A stretch of 37,259 bases of DNA from Paraburkholderia solisilvae (lineage in GTDB: Bacteria; Pseudomonadota; Gammaproteobacteria; Burkholderiales; Burkholderiaceae): assembly GCF_902859875.1 (NCBI RefSeq), contig NZ_CADIKF010000065.1:1-37259 (forward strand), read 5' to 3'. The notes beneath the pieces were generated by a model. It saw only the letters and a list, made by a program, of their open reading frames with translations. It did not search any database and was not told the origin of the DNA. Positions 1-8,400 of the stretch are shown piece by piece. The stretch's first letter is position 1. Every line of letters starts with the position of its first letter. Made by a program: the position numbers and the translations under genes.

Positions 1-231
1 GCCGCTCGCGCCGGCCGCCGCGCTTGCGCCGGCGCCTTCGTCGGCCTTGCGCCACGGATGCCAGCGCACGAGTGCGACGACCGCGACGATCACGACCACC
101 CCCGCCAGCAGCCAGCGGCCGCGGCCTCGCCGCGGCGGTCCGCCCGGTGACCCGGATGACGGCCCGGTGGCCGATGCAGGCGCCGGGGTCGGGTGGCGGG
201 AGGGTTCCGACTGCTTTTGTTTTTCGTCCAT
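1..231 (-). CDS. Probable RND efflux periplasmic adaptor, N-terminal part (MdtA-like)
   Basis: An open frame runs from an ATG at 231 leftwards off the window edge, giving 77 residues. It begins MDEKQKQSEPSR, followed by a Pro/Ser/Gly-rich cytoplasmic stretch and an RRGRGR positive cluster. One hydrophobic segment follows (about residues 41-59, WLLAGVVVIVAVVALVRW) and then an Ala/Gly-rich linker. This cytoplasmic tail, single inner-membrane anchor and flexible linker are the usual front end of membrane-fusion proteins of MdtA type. The fold itself lies outside the window, so the family is inferred from layout and from memory of similar Burkholderiaceae MdtA N-termini. It could also be another single-pass membrane protein. 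No strong ribosome binding site is visible before the ATG. It points away from the IclR gene, with about 730 nt of non-coding DNA between them. Confidence 0.5.
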   Translation of the reverse strand, partial: MDEKQKQSEPSRHPTPAPASATGPSSGSPGGPPRRGRGRWLLAGVVVIVAVVALVRWHPWRKADEGAGASAAAGASG

Positions 232-410
232 CGGTTCTATTCAGCTGGCTGGCGTGGAATTGGGCAAATCTACGGCGCATCGCGACGTTACACGCGCCGT
301 GCGTGTGTCGAGATGACAGTTCGCAGCGGGAGCGGGCGCGCGGAGCGCTCACCGGCCGGCGCGGCCGATGAGCGAACACGATGCGGCGCTTTTAATCGAG
401 TCAAGGCTAC

Positions 411-498
411 GAGTCGAAGCAGCAAAGCAAGGCAGCAAAGCAACGCAGCGCGTCGCAGCAGCGAGTCGAAGCACGCGCTGAGGCAACGAGTCGAAGCA
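411..498. repeat. Three copies of an 11-bp direct repeat
   Basis: GAGTCGAAGCA is found at 411-421, 463-473 and 488-498, with related AGCAAAGCA units between the copies. The spacing is irregular (52 and 25 nt), so this is neither a CRISPR array nor a plasmid iteron set. It may be a decayed simple-sequence tract or multiple sites for a regulator. Confidence 0.45.
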
Positions 499-543
499 AA
501 GACTCACGCGGAACAAAGAGCGAGGCGACGAGCCGTGCAGCGC

Positions 544-568
544 GCCCGTGCGCAACGTCCGCACGGGC
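544..568. other. Perfect 9-bp hairpin without T-run
   Basis: GCCCGTGCG at 544-552 pairs with CGCACGGGC at 560-568 across a 7-nt loop. No U-tract follows on either strand. It could be a Rho-dependent processing hairpin or have no function. Confidence 0.35.
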
Positions 569-965
569 CGTCCTTACGAAGCGTAATGCGTGAGCGTGGA
601 TGCGACGTGTGCCACGCGGCGCGCCTGTTCGAAGCGCTGCGCTACGTGTTCACAGCAGATGTCGACGCGTTGATGCTCCGGCACTTGCCGGCGCCGCAGC
701 CACGCAGGCTTGCAGCTACCTTGCGTCGCCGGGCATGGCCCGCAAGAAAGCATGATGCTACGTGCGCCCCTGGCAACAGTCCAGCGGGTCTTTTTTTCGC
801 AAGGTTACGTAGGTTACAGATTGAAAACGGCGTGGGGCGCGGCGGGCCGGGAAACGGCGTAGTCGGCCGGGTGGAATGTAATACTGGCGACAGCCGGATC
901 GCCCGCCGCGGAACGGAACAGAACCGGCAAGCGAGCACAAGCGGCGTCGCGGGCGCCGCCGCCGG

Positions 966-1814
966 CTAGGCGTCGACGCACAGGCCCGGGGTGCCGCCGA
1001 TTTCACGGGTGATTTTCGCCACGCATTCGATCAGCGCAGGCGCCGCGCGCGATTCGAGCCAATCGCGCGGACACTGCGGCGCCGAGCCGCCGCAGTTGAC
1101 CGCATAGCGTTCGCCGGCCGGCCCGACGAACGCCGTCGCAATTGCGTTCAAACCTTCGTACCATTCGCCGATCGCAATCGCGAAGCCGCGCTCGGACGTT
1201 TCGCGCATCGCGCTGTCGAGCCGGCCGCCGAGCGGCGCCCAGTCGTCGCCGGCCGCGGTCTGCAGGCTCGTCAGCAACTGCCGGCGTTCGCTCGCCTGCA
1301 GCGAGCACAGGTACGCGCGGCCGATCGCCGTGCGGGCGATGTCCATCCGCGAACCGACGTCCAGACGCGACACGAGCACCGCCGAGCGCGGCTTGATCGC
1401 GTCGATCACCACCATGTCGAGCCGGTCGCGCACGGCCAGATGCACGGAGAGCGACGTGCGCTCGGCCAGTTCGATCAGAAACGGGCGCGCTCGCCCGCGG
1501 ATGTCGAAGTTGCGCAGGAAGCCGTTGCTCAACTCGAGCACGGATGACGTCAGCACGAAGCGTTCGCTGTCCGGCAGCTGGAACAGAAAGCCGGCACTGA
1601 CGAGGGTGGCGGTGATGCGCGATACCGTTGGCTTGGGAATGCCCGTGAGTTCGGTCAGCTCACGGTTGCTGAGCGGCGCGTGGGCGGCCGCGACCTGACG
1701 CAGCACCGTCAAACCGCGCGCAAGCGCAGTGACCTCTTCGCCCGACCCCTCTTTTTCGCGAGCGGCGATGCGAGTGGAGGCATCAAAGGCGGCAGCAGTC
1801 GATGGCCTTTTCAT
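966..1814 (-). CDS. IclR-family transcriptional regulator
   Basis: The protein is 282 aa. An N-terminal winged helix-turn-helix covers roughly residues 27-90, with the recognition part reading LSNRELTELTGIPKPTVSRI. The C-terminal IclR effector-binding domain covers roughly 105-270, including the typical GRAYL and GFAIAIGEWYEGLNAIA stretches. About 25 residues before the HTH are polar and non-conserved. IclR proteins bind small carboxylates or aromatics and control catabolic or efflux genes; nothing here shows the ligand. The nearest leftward gene is the adaptor at 1-231, about 730 nt away and on the same strand, so it is a possible but unproven target. The ATG at 1814 follows an A/T-rich leader without a clear Shine-Dalgarno sequence. 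A GAAA-N5-TTTC element 13 nt upstream suggests autoregulation. Confidence 0.9.
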   Translation of the reverse strand: MKRPSTAAAFDASTRIAAREKEGSGEEVTALARGLTVLRQVAAAHAPLSNRELTELTGIPKPTVSRITATLVSAGFLFQLPDSERFVLTSSVLELSNGFLRNFDIRGRARPFLIELAERTSLSVHLAVRDRLDMVVIDAIKPRSAVLVSRLDVGSRMDIARTAIGRAYLCSLQASERRQLLTSLQTAAGDDWAPLGGRLDSAMRETSERGFAIAIGEWYEGLNAIATAFVGPAGERYAVNCGGSAPQCPRDWLESRAAPALIECVAKITREIGGTPGLCVDA

Positions 1815-1826
1815 GTAAATTTTTTT

Positions 1827-1839
1827 GAAACTCTATTTC
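1827..1839 (-). promoter_or_regulatory. Candidate IclR/KdgR-type operator
   Basis: The plus strand reads GAAACTCTATTTC, an inverted repeat GAAA-N5-TTTC. It has the half-site and spacing of the KdgR box (IclR family, core GAAAC-N3-GTTTC). It lies 13 nt upstream of the start codon of the IclR gene, a position that fits autorepression. This is an inference from motif and position. Confidence 0.4.
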
Positions 1840-2174
1840 GGATTATCACGACGCCTCAGTGACGATAAGGCACCCGCCGCTTGCGCGCAGACCGGGCGGA
1901 AGACGTTTAAGTGCCCGTTTCATTGTATCTGAAGCGGGTTTTCCAGCGTATGGCGAACGGGAAGATTTTGCTTGACTTGGTCAGCATAACCATAAAAAAT
2001 GGAACTTCATTCCGAAAGTGCGTTTTTGCGACTCACCGGCAATGCAGTGGTTTTCTGGTTTTGCCGTCCGATGTCGTATTCATGTCGCATAGCAGCGCTA
2101 ACATGTTCGTATTGCCAACTCACCTGAGTTTAGATGCAGGCAACGACCATCGCTTTTCGGATTTCGTCTCTCAG

Positions 2175-2210
2175 GTTCTAGCACGGCCCTCGGAATGGCT
2201 AGAACTTTTT
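2175..2210 (+). terminator. Intrinsic terminator, first of a tandem pair
   Basis: GTTCTAGC (2175-2182) pairs with GCTAGAAC (2198-2205), followed by T5 at 2206-2210. The 15-nt apical part contains CGGCCCTCGG, which may fold further. The T-run is only on the rightward side, so it acts on plus-strand transcripts. Confidence 0.6.
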
Positions 2211-2211
2211 A

Positions 2212-2241
2212 AGGCGCCACGGAAACGTGGCGCCTTTTTTT
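2212..2241 (+). terminator. Strong intrinsic terminator, second of a tandem pair
   Basis: AGGCGCCAC (2212-2220) pairs with GTGGCGCCT (2227-2235) across loop GGAAAC. The last stem base begins a run of seven T residues ending at 2241. A 9-bp GC-rich stem with a T7 tail is a textbook rho-independent terminator reading right. Confidence 0.85.
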
Positions 2242-2306
2242 CATCTTCCGCGCATCGGGGGGAGGGCGGGCGGACACGCATTGCTACGACCTTCGCTTCA
2301 ATTCAT

Positions 2307-2711
2307 TCAACGGCGCGATTTCGACAGCCGGTGTCCGAGGCCCAGGTCGGTCGCGATCTGCCAGGTATAGACGCGCGAATAGTGCACACCGAAGCGCGAG
2401 CCGATCAGTTCGCGCAAGCGGCCGTTCGTCCACGCATCGCTCGGAAAGCCATGCTCTTTCGCCGAACCGCGTAGCGCGTCGGCAATCCACTGCCGCGCGG
2501 TGTCGTCGAGTACCGACGTGCGGCCGCCGATGCTGATCTTGCGCAACGCGTCGAGACCACCGTCGTCCAGCAGCGTTTTGTAGCGGCGCACCGTGTAGGC
2601 CGATATGTGGAGAGCGTCAGCGACGGTATCGATGGTCGCACCATCGGTCAGCATCCTGCCCGCGAGCATTCTCCGGGCGACGCTCGGTAGATTGTCAGTG
2701 GTAGAGCGCAT
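2307..2711 (-). CDS. Small winged HTH protein related to IS630-type transposase N-termini
   Basis: The protein is 134 aa. Residues 5-60 form a helix-turn-helix (MLTDGATIDTVADALHISAY region, then TVRRYKTLLDDGGLDAL) and 70-125 a second winged-helix-like unit ending YTWQIATDLGLGHRL. This matches the two-part DNA-binding N-terminus of IS630/Tc1-type transposases. The DDE catalytic domain is absent: the stop at 2307 follows directly and the terminator at 2212-2241 comes soon after. I saw no terminal inverted repeats or target duplication around it, so it behaves as a stand-alone gene rather than a live element. It may be a domesticated DNA-binding protein or a remnant. A weak GAGAG stretch precedes the ATG. 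It reads away from the AT-rich region at 2760-3300. Confidence 0.65.
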   Translation of the reverse strand: MRSTTDNLPSVARRMLAGRMLTDGATIDTVADALHISAYTVRRYKTLLDDGGLDALRKISIGGRTSVLDDTARQWIADALRGSAKEHGFPSDAWTNGRLRELIGSRFGVHYSRVYTWQIATDLGLGHRLSKSRR

Positions 2712-3320
2712 TTTCTCTCGTCCAAAGGTTATCCGCTGGGCGGCGCGCGCCGCGCCGCTTACCGGAAAAAGTTTCGATGATTTCCGCTTGTAGCGGTACT
2801 AGTGGAAAACGCGACCTTTATGATTTCGCGCCGCCAGATTTAAAACGTGTAATTGAATCTTGTTTTCAACATTAATAGCGCGTTTTTACCGATCCCGAGA
2901 GCTTGCAGAAAAATATCATCATTACTGGAACGTAATGTAAATTTCCTATGAAATGAACATTCAAACTGCATATTTGTGCGGCGGCCGTTATCCAGCGGAA
3001 GTGTCGTCATATGTGGCGCCGCATAATGGTCCGGAGACCGCCGCATTTCGCAGTTTTCACGCATGTGCGGGTGCGCCCGTATACCAGATGTAAACCCTTA
3101 GAGAGGCCCGCCTATTCATTGGTTGATAATCCGATGGAGCTGAAATTATGTCGCCTGCGTATTCGATGTTATATGCACGGCCAGTGAAGTCAAAATCGAT
3201 TCCCCGCTGTGAAAAAGTCAAGAGATATTTATTTTAAGCCGTGTCTTCTTTTTAAAGATTTAATGGATGAACCGAAATCAGGCTGCCTGGTTGGATAACC
3301 CGTTTAAAAGGGAGGCTCGA
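2712..3320. other. AT-rich intergenic region
   Basis: From about 2770 to 3300 the composition drops to near 45% GC, well below the flanking genes. A 6-bp hairpin (CATTAC 2920-2925 with GTAATG 2932-2937) and an imperfect palindrome around 3009-3024 are visible. No frame in it has both a ribosome binding site and protein-like composition; the 74-codon minus-strand frame at 2840-3064 is not supported. The promoter of the exported-protein gene at 3321 should lie near its right end. The low GC suggests either a large regulatory region (nucleoid-protein target) or an old insertion. Confidence 0.5.
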
Positions 3321-3911
3321 ATGCCAGTCGATCACGGGAAAATCGGTGCTGTAGCAATACTGGTTTTAGGGATGTCCGGCAGTCCATTGGCGCACGCGCA
3401 AAGTTCGGCTGCGCAGCCGCCCCAGGGCGCGGTCGCGGTGCTCGATCCGGTCCGGGTGCAGGCGCAAGTCGTCGCGGTGAATCCGGGTGCGAATAGCGTG
3501 ACGATCAAGGGGCCGCGCGGCGACGTCGAGGACATTGCGGTCGACCCGGCCATTGCCGATGTGTCGAAGCTGCATGTCGGCGACGTGCTCGATATCGCGT
3601 ATCAGCACGCGCTCCTGCTGCGGCTCGATAAAGCCGGCGGCAGCGGCATCCGTCAGCGGGTCGATACGACCGCGGCGATACCGGCGTCGGAGGGGCGCAC
3701 GGCGGTGGTGCATCGCGTCGATGTGATCGCGACCGTGCAGCGGGTCGACCGGAAGAAACGGATCATCGTGCTGCGTGGGCCGTCGCGTACTGTCCAGCTT
3801 TCCGTGTCGCCTGGTATCGACATCGGCCACGTGAAGGCCGGCGATTCGGTTCACGCGGTGTTTGAGTCGGCGGTGGCGGTGCAGGTGCAACCGCGCGCCG
3901 CCGCCCAATGA
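3321..3911 (+). CDS. Exported protein with an internally duplicated beta-rich domain
   Basis: The protein is 196 aa. The start at 3321 is set by the strong Shine-Dalgarno AAGGGAGG (3307-3314); an in-frame ATG at 3267 would add 18 charged residues before the signal peptide. Residues 1-26 form a Sec signal peptide ending AHA, cleaved before Q27. The mature part holds two copies of one unit, residues 45-101 (VQAQVVAVNPGANSVTIKGP onward) and 133-190 (VIATVQRVDRKKRIIVLRGP onward). Each runs V-x-A-x-V, an I/V-rich strand, GP, and a V/I-x-VGD or KAGD turn near the end. The repeats resemble small OB-like or DUF5666-like beta domains, but I do not recognise a named family. It is convergent with the efflux outer-membrane gene, with only 3 nt between the two stop codons and no terminator. 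Function unknown; probably periplasmic. Confidence 0.75.
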   Translation: MPVDHGKIGAVAILVLGMSGSPLAHAQSSAAQPPQGAVAVLDPVRVQAQVVAVNPGANSVTIKGPRGDVEDIAVDPAIADVSKLHVGDVLDIAYQHALLLRLDKAGGSGIRQRVDTTAAIPASEGRTAVVHRVDVIATVQRVDRKKRIIVLRGPSRTVQLSVSPGIDIGHVKAGDSVHAVFESAVAVQVQPRAAAQ

Positions 3912-3914
3912 CGC

Positions 3915-5450
3915 TTACTGCTTCGCGAGACTCGGCTCGTCCGACGGCTTCGGCATGCTGTCGCCCCAGCCGCCGCCGAGCGCGCGGATCAGGTTGACCG
4001 TCGAGGCCGCCTGCACGCCGTCGAGCTGCACGGCCACGCGGCGCGCGTCCAGCACCGTGCGGTCCGCATCGATCACGTCGAGGTAGGCCACCGCGCCCTC
4101 GTTGTACTGCACGCGCGACAGATGCGCGGCGCGCGACGATGCCGCGACCGCGCGTCCCTGCGTCTGCGTCTGGTCTTCGAGAATGCGCAGATCCGACAGG
4201 TTGTCTTCGACCTGCTGGAACGCGATCAGCACCTGCTCGCGATAATTCGCGACCTGCTCGTCGAACTGCGCATGCGCGTTCTTCAGATTGCCCTTGCGCT
4301 GCCCGCCGTCGAAGATCGTCTGTGTGAGCGCGGTGCCGGCGGCCGGTCCCGCGAGGAACGCCCAGCTGCTCGCGCGAAACAGATTGCCGATGGTCGCCGC
4401 TTCGAAGCCCGCATTGCCGGTCAGATTCAGTGACGGAAAATACGCGGCGCGCGCCACGCCGATGCGCGCATTGGCTGCCGCCATCGCGCGTTCGGCCGCG
4501 GCAATATCCGGCCGCCGCTCGAGCAGCGACGACGGCAGACCGGGCGGAATGCGCACTTCGACCGGCGTCAGCGGATTCGCCGCGATCGTGAACTCCGACG
4601 GCGTCTTGCCGAGCAATACCGCGAGGCTGTGTTCCGACGCCGCACGCATGCGTTGAATGGTCATCTGGTCCGAGCGCGCGCTTTCGAGTTCGGCTTTCGC
4701 ACGCGCGACGTCGAGCTCGCTGATCTCGCCGTCGTTGAAGCGGTCCTGAACGAACTTGAGCGCCTGCTCGCGCAGATCGACCGCGTTCTTGAGCACATCG
4801 GACTCGGCGTCGAGTTCGCGCAGCGAGAAGTAGTTTTGCGCGACGTCCGCCTGCAACGCGAGCAGTACCGAGCGCAATAGCGCCTCGGTTTGCTGCGCGT
4901 CGGCCTTGGTCGCGTTGTAGTTCGAATCGACGCGCCCGAACAGATCGACCTCATACGATGCGGTTGCCTGCGCGCGCCAGATCGTCTGCTCCGGAATGTG
5001 TGTGCCGTCCGGCTCCAGGAACGACACCGCGGAAATCTGCTGGCGCGTCGGGCCGAAGCCCGCGCCGATGGTCGGGAAGAAACCCGCGCGCGCGACCTCG
5101 TTCAGTGCGCGCGCTTCCTTCACGCGCGCGACGGCGGCCTTCAGATCCTGGTTCGCGTCGTGCGCCTGCTGCTCGAGCGTGTCGAGCGTCGGATCGGCGA
5201 AGATCGTCCACCATTGCCCGCGCGCGATGGCTTCGGATGGCTCCGCGGTTTTCCACGTGCCGTCGGCCGGCACCTTGATGGCCGCCTCCTTGAAGTCGTC
5301 GGCGGTTTCCTTGTAGGCCGGTGCGACCTGCGCATCCGGCACCTTGTACGTCGGCGCGAGCGAGCAACCGGCCGCGGCGAGCAAGGCGGCGAGCAACGCG
5401 GCCGGCAGCGCCGAGCGCTTCACCACGGCTCTGATTGGAAGTGTTCTCAT
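3915..5450 (-). CDS. RND efflux outer-membrane lipoprotein (OprN/OprM, NodT family)
   Basis: The protein is 511 aa. The start at 5450 is chosen because AAAGGGGA lies just upstream and the signal peptide begins there; another ATG at 5471 would overlap the pump gene's end. The lipobox LAAAGC puts the acylated cysteine at residue 29. Two outer-membrane efflux protein repeats follow, each with long coiled-coil helices (for example residues about 85-260 and 300-490) and typical PSSLLERRPDIAAAE and NLTGNAGF motifs. It is the trimeric TolC-like exit duct for the adaptor and pump encoded immediately upstream, 10 nt from the pump stop codon. The family length is about 470-510 aa, so it looks intact. 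Confidence 0.93.
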   Translation of the reverse strand: MRTLPIRAVVKRSALPAALLAALLAAAGCSLAPTYKVPDAQVAPAYKETADDFKEAAIKVPADGTWKTAEPSEAIARGQWWTIFADPTLDTLEQQAHDANQDLKAAVARVKEARALNEVARAGFFPTIGAGFGPTRQQISAVSFLEPDGTHIPEQTIWRAQATASYEVDLFGRVDSNYNATKADAQQTEALLRSVLLALQADVAQNYFSLRELDAESDVLKNAVDLREQALKFVQDRFNDGEISELDVARAKAELESARSDQMTIQRMRAASEHSLAVLLGKTPSEFTIAANPLTPVEVRIPPGLPSSLLERRPDIAAAERAMAAANARIGVARAAYFPSLNLTGNAGFEAATIGNLFRASSWAFLAGPAAGTALTQTIFDGGQRKGNLKNAHAQFDEQVANYREQVLIAFQQVEDNLSDLRILEDQTQTQGRAVAASSRAAHLSRVQYNEGAVAYLDVIDADRTVLDARRVAVQLDGVQAASTVNLIRALGGGWGDSMPKPSDEPSLAKQ

Positions 5451-5460
5451 CGTATCCCCT

Positions 5461-8400
5461 TTATTCTTCATAGACGGACGCGGCGACCTGCACGTGCGGA
5501 TGGTTGCCGTGCTTGTCGACCAGATGCTCCGCGCCGCTCAGCTTGCGCAGCACGACGTAGAACACGGGCGTGAGCATCAGCCCGAAGAAGGTGACGCCGA
5601 GCATCCCGAAGAACACCGCGATACCCATCGCGTGGCGCATTTCCGCGCCGGCGCCGACCGATATGACGAGCGGCACCACACCCATGATGAACGCGATCGA
5701 GGTCATCAGAATCGGCCGCAAGCGCAGCCGGCTCGCCTCGATCGCGGCCTCGACGATCGAGCGGCCGCTCATTTCGAGCTCGCGCGCGAACTCGACGATC
5801 AGGATCGCGTTCTTCGCGGACAGCCCGACCAGCACCATCAGGCCGATCTGCGTGAAGATGTTGTTGTCGCCGCGCGTGAGCCACACGCCGGTTAGCGCGG
5901 ACAACAGGCTCATCGGCACGATCAGGATCACCGCGAGTGGCAGCGTCAGGCTCTCGTACAGCGCGGCGAGCACGAGGAACACGAGCAGCACGCTGATCGG
6001 GAAGATCCACAGCGCCGAGTCGCCGGCGAGAATCTGCTGATAGGTGAGGTCGGTCCATTCGTACTTGATGCCGCGCGGCAGCACCTCGGCGGCGATCCGT
6101 TCCGCGGCGGCTTGCGCCTGATTGCTCGAGAAGCCGGGCGCGGGACCGCCGTTGATGTCGGCGGCGGTATACGCGTTGTAGCGCACGACCATCTCCGGCC
6201 CGTAGGTCGGCGTCACCTTCACCAGCGACGACAGCGGCACCATCTCGCCCGCCGAGTTGCGCGTCTTCAGCAGGCCGATGTCGGAGGCGCTTGCGCGGAA
6301 CGGCGCATCGGCCTGCACGCGCACCTGATAGACCCGGCCGAAGCGGTTGAAGTCGTTGATGTACAGCGAGCCCAGGTAGATCTGCATCGTGTCGAACACG
6401 TCGGTGATCGACACGCCCAGTTGCTTCGCGCGCACGCGGTCCAGATCGACGTTCAGCTGCGGGTTGTTGATCTGGTAGCTGGAGAAGGTCGGACCGAGTT
6501 CGGGGGTTTGCGCCGCTTTCTTCAGGAACGCCTGCACCGCGCTATTGAGCGCATCGTAGCCGAGCGCGCTGCGGTCCTCGAGTTGCATCTTGAAACCGCC
6601 GAGCGTGCCGAGACCGAGCACCGGCGGCGGCGGGAACACCGCGACATACGCGCCCTTGATCGCCGCGTACTTCTGGTTCAGCGCCGCGGCGATTTCATTA
6701 CCCGATTCGCCCTTGCCACGCGAGGCCGACGGATACAGCTTCGCGAACATGATGCCGGCGCTCGACGAGTTGGTGAAGCCGTTCACGGACAGGCCCGGGA
6801 ACGCGACCGCGTGCTGCACGCCGGGCTGCTTCAGCGCGATTTCGCTCATCTGGCGGATCACGTCTTCGGTGCGATCGATCGACGCGCCGTTGGGCAGCTG
6901 CGCGAAGCAGATCACGTAGTCCTTGTCCTGCGCGGGCACGAAGCCGCCCGGCACGATTTTCGCCATCAGACCGGCGCAGCACAGCAGCACGACATACACG
7001 CCGAGCATGATCGCGCGATGGCCGATCACGCCGGTGACGCCCTTGCTGTAGTTCTCCGCGCCGCGATTGAAAAAGTGATTGAAGTGGTGGAAGAAGCGGC
7101 CGAATAACTTGTCCATCACGCGCGTCAGCCAGTCCTTCTTCGCGTGGTGGTCTTTCAGCAGCAGCGCGGACAAGGCCGGCGACAGCGTCAGCGAGTTGAA
7201 CGCGGAGATCACCGTCGAGATCGCGATGGTCATCGCGAACTGCTTGTAGAACTGGCCGGTCAGGCCCGTCATGAATGCGAGCGGCACGAACACCGCGACG
7301 AGCGTACAGGCGATCGCGATAATCGGCCCGCTCACCTCGCGCATGGCCGCATAGGTCGCCTCGCGCGCGGTGAGCCCGTTGCTGATGTTCCGTTCGACGT
7401 TTTCGACCACCACGATCGCATCGTCGACCACGATACCGATCGCCAGCACCATGCCGAACAGCGACAGCGCATTGATCGTGAAGCCAAACGCGAGCATCAG
7501 CGAGAATGTGCCGACGATCGACACCGGCACCGCAATCAGCGGAATGATCGACGCGCGCCAGGTCTGCAGGAACACGATCACGACCACCACCACCAGCGCG
7601 ATCGCCTCGATCAGCGTATGAATGACCGCCTTGATACTGTCGCGCACGAACTCGGTCGGGTCATACGCGATCTTGTAGTCGACGCCGTCCGGCATGTCGG
7701 CTTTCAGTTCCTTCATCGTCGCGTAGACGTTCTGCGCGATCGCGAGCGAGTTTGCGCCAGGCTGCTGGTTGATGATCATCATCACCGCCTGCTTGTTGTC
7801 GAGCATCGCGCGCAGCCCGTACTCCTGCGCATCGAGATCGACCCGCGCAACGTCGCCCAGGTGCGTGACCGCGCCGTCCGGCGACGCCTTGAGCACGATG
7901 TCGCGGAATTCCTCGACGGTCGTCAGGCGGCCGCGCGCATTCACGTTCAGCTGCAGCGGCGCATTCGACGGCGCGCCGCCGACGATACCCGCGGCGACCT
8001 GAATGTTCTGCTCGCGGATCGCGTTGGCCACGTCGGTCGCGGTCATGTTGTGCTCGGCGATCTTCTGCGGATCGAGCCACACGCGCATCGCGTAGTCGCC
8101 GGCGCCCCACAGTTGCACTTCGCCGACGCCCGGAATCCGGCTCAGGCGGTCCTTCACGTTGATCAGCGCGTAGTTGCGCAGATACGTCATGTCGTAGCGG
8201 CCGCTCGGCGACACGAGGTTCACACCCATCGTCAGGGTCGGCGAGCTCTTGATGGTCGTCACGCCGAGCCGCTGCACTTCGTCGGGCAGACGCGGCAGCG
8301 CCTGGTTCACGCGGTTCTGCACGAGCTGCGTCGCGAGGTCCGGGTCCATGCCGAGCTTGAACGTGACGGTGGTCGTCATATTGCCGTCGCTGTTCGCCTG

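Larger units (their letters stand above)
232..965. other. Intergenic region with short direct repeats and a hairpin
   Basis: There is no convincing gene here. Open frames on both strands are Arg/Ala-rich and lack ribosome binding sites. The 11-mer GAGTCGAAGCA occurs three times (411-421, 463-473, 488-498) inside an AGC/AAGC-rich tract at about 410-500. A 9-bp perfect inverted repeat (544-552 with 560-568, 7-nt loop) lies just downstream and has no T-run after it. A T7 run at about 789-796 follows a GC-rich stretch but lacks a good stem. The promoter of the leftward adaptor gene must lie in the left part of this region; I could not pick it out. Confidence 0.5.
2007..2241 (+). ncRNA. Candidate small RNA ending in tandem terminators
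   Basis: This is an inferred transcript of about 170-235 nt. A promoter-like pair (TTGACT at 1972-1977 and an A/T-rich hexamer at about 1995-2000) would start transcription near 2007. Two consecutive intrinsic terminators (ends near 2210 and 2241) would stop it. No plus-strand gene lies upstream that needs these terminators: the IclR gene and the HTH gene on either side both read leftward. I do not recognise the RNA family. Confidence 0.35.
1815..2306. other. AT-richer intergenic region with orphan plus-strand terminators
   Basis: No supported protein gene. Base composition from about 1911 to 2175 is near half AT, clearly lower in GC than the flanks. A plausible sigma-70 promoter (TTGACT at 1972-1977, A/T-rich -10 region around 1993-2000) points right. 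Two plus-strand terminator hairpins follow at 2175-2210 and 2212-2241. A long plus-strand reading frame from 1911 crosses both terminators and has no ribosome binding site, so I do not call it a gene. Confidence 0.5.

Noticed and set aside
193..969. Long plus-strand frame (258 codons) over the first intergenic region
   Set aside because: It is Arg/Ala-rich with no ribosome binding site or domain, overlaps the adaptor start region, and fits chance openness of GC-rich DNA.
1911..2474. 187-codon plus-strand frame
   Set aside because: It runs through two strong plus-strand terminators and into the antisense of the HTH gene, and lacks a ribosome binding site. The AT-richer first half is unusually open, but the residues suggest no fold.
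2307..2711. A complete insertion sequence around the HTH gene
   Set aside because: I found no DDE domain, terminal inverted repeats or target-site duplication.
2840..3064. 74-codon minus-strand frame in the AT-rich region
   Set aside because: No ribosome binding site and no protein-like pattern.
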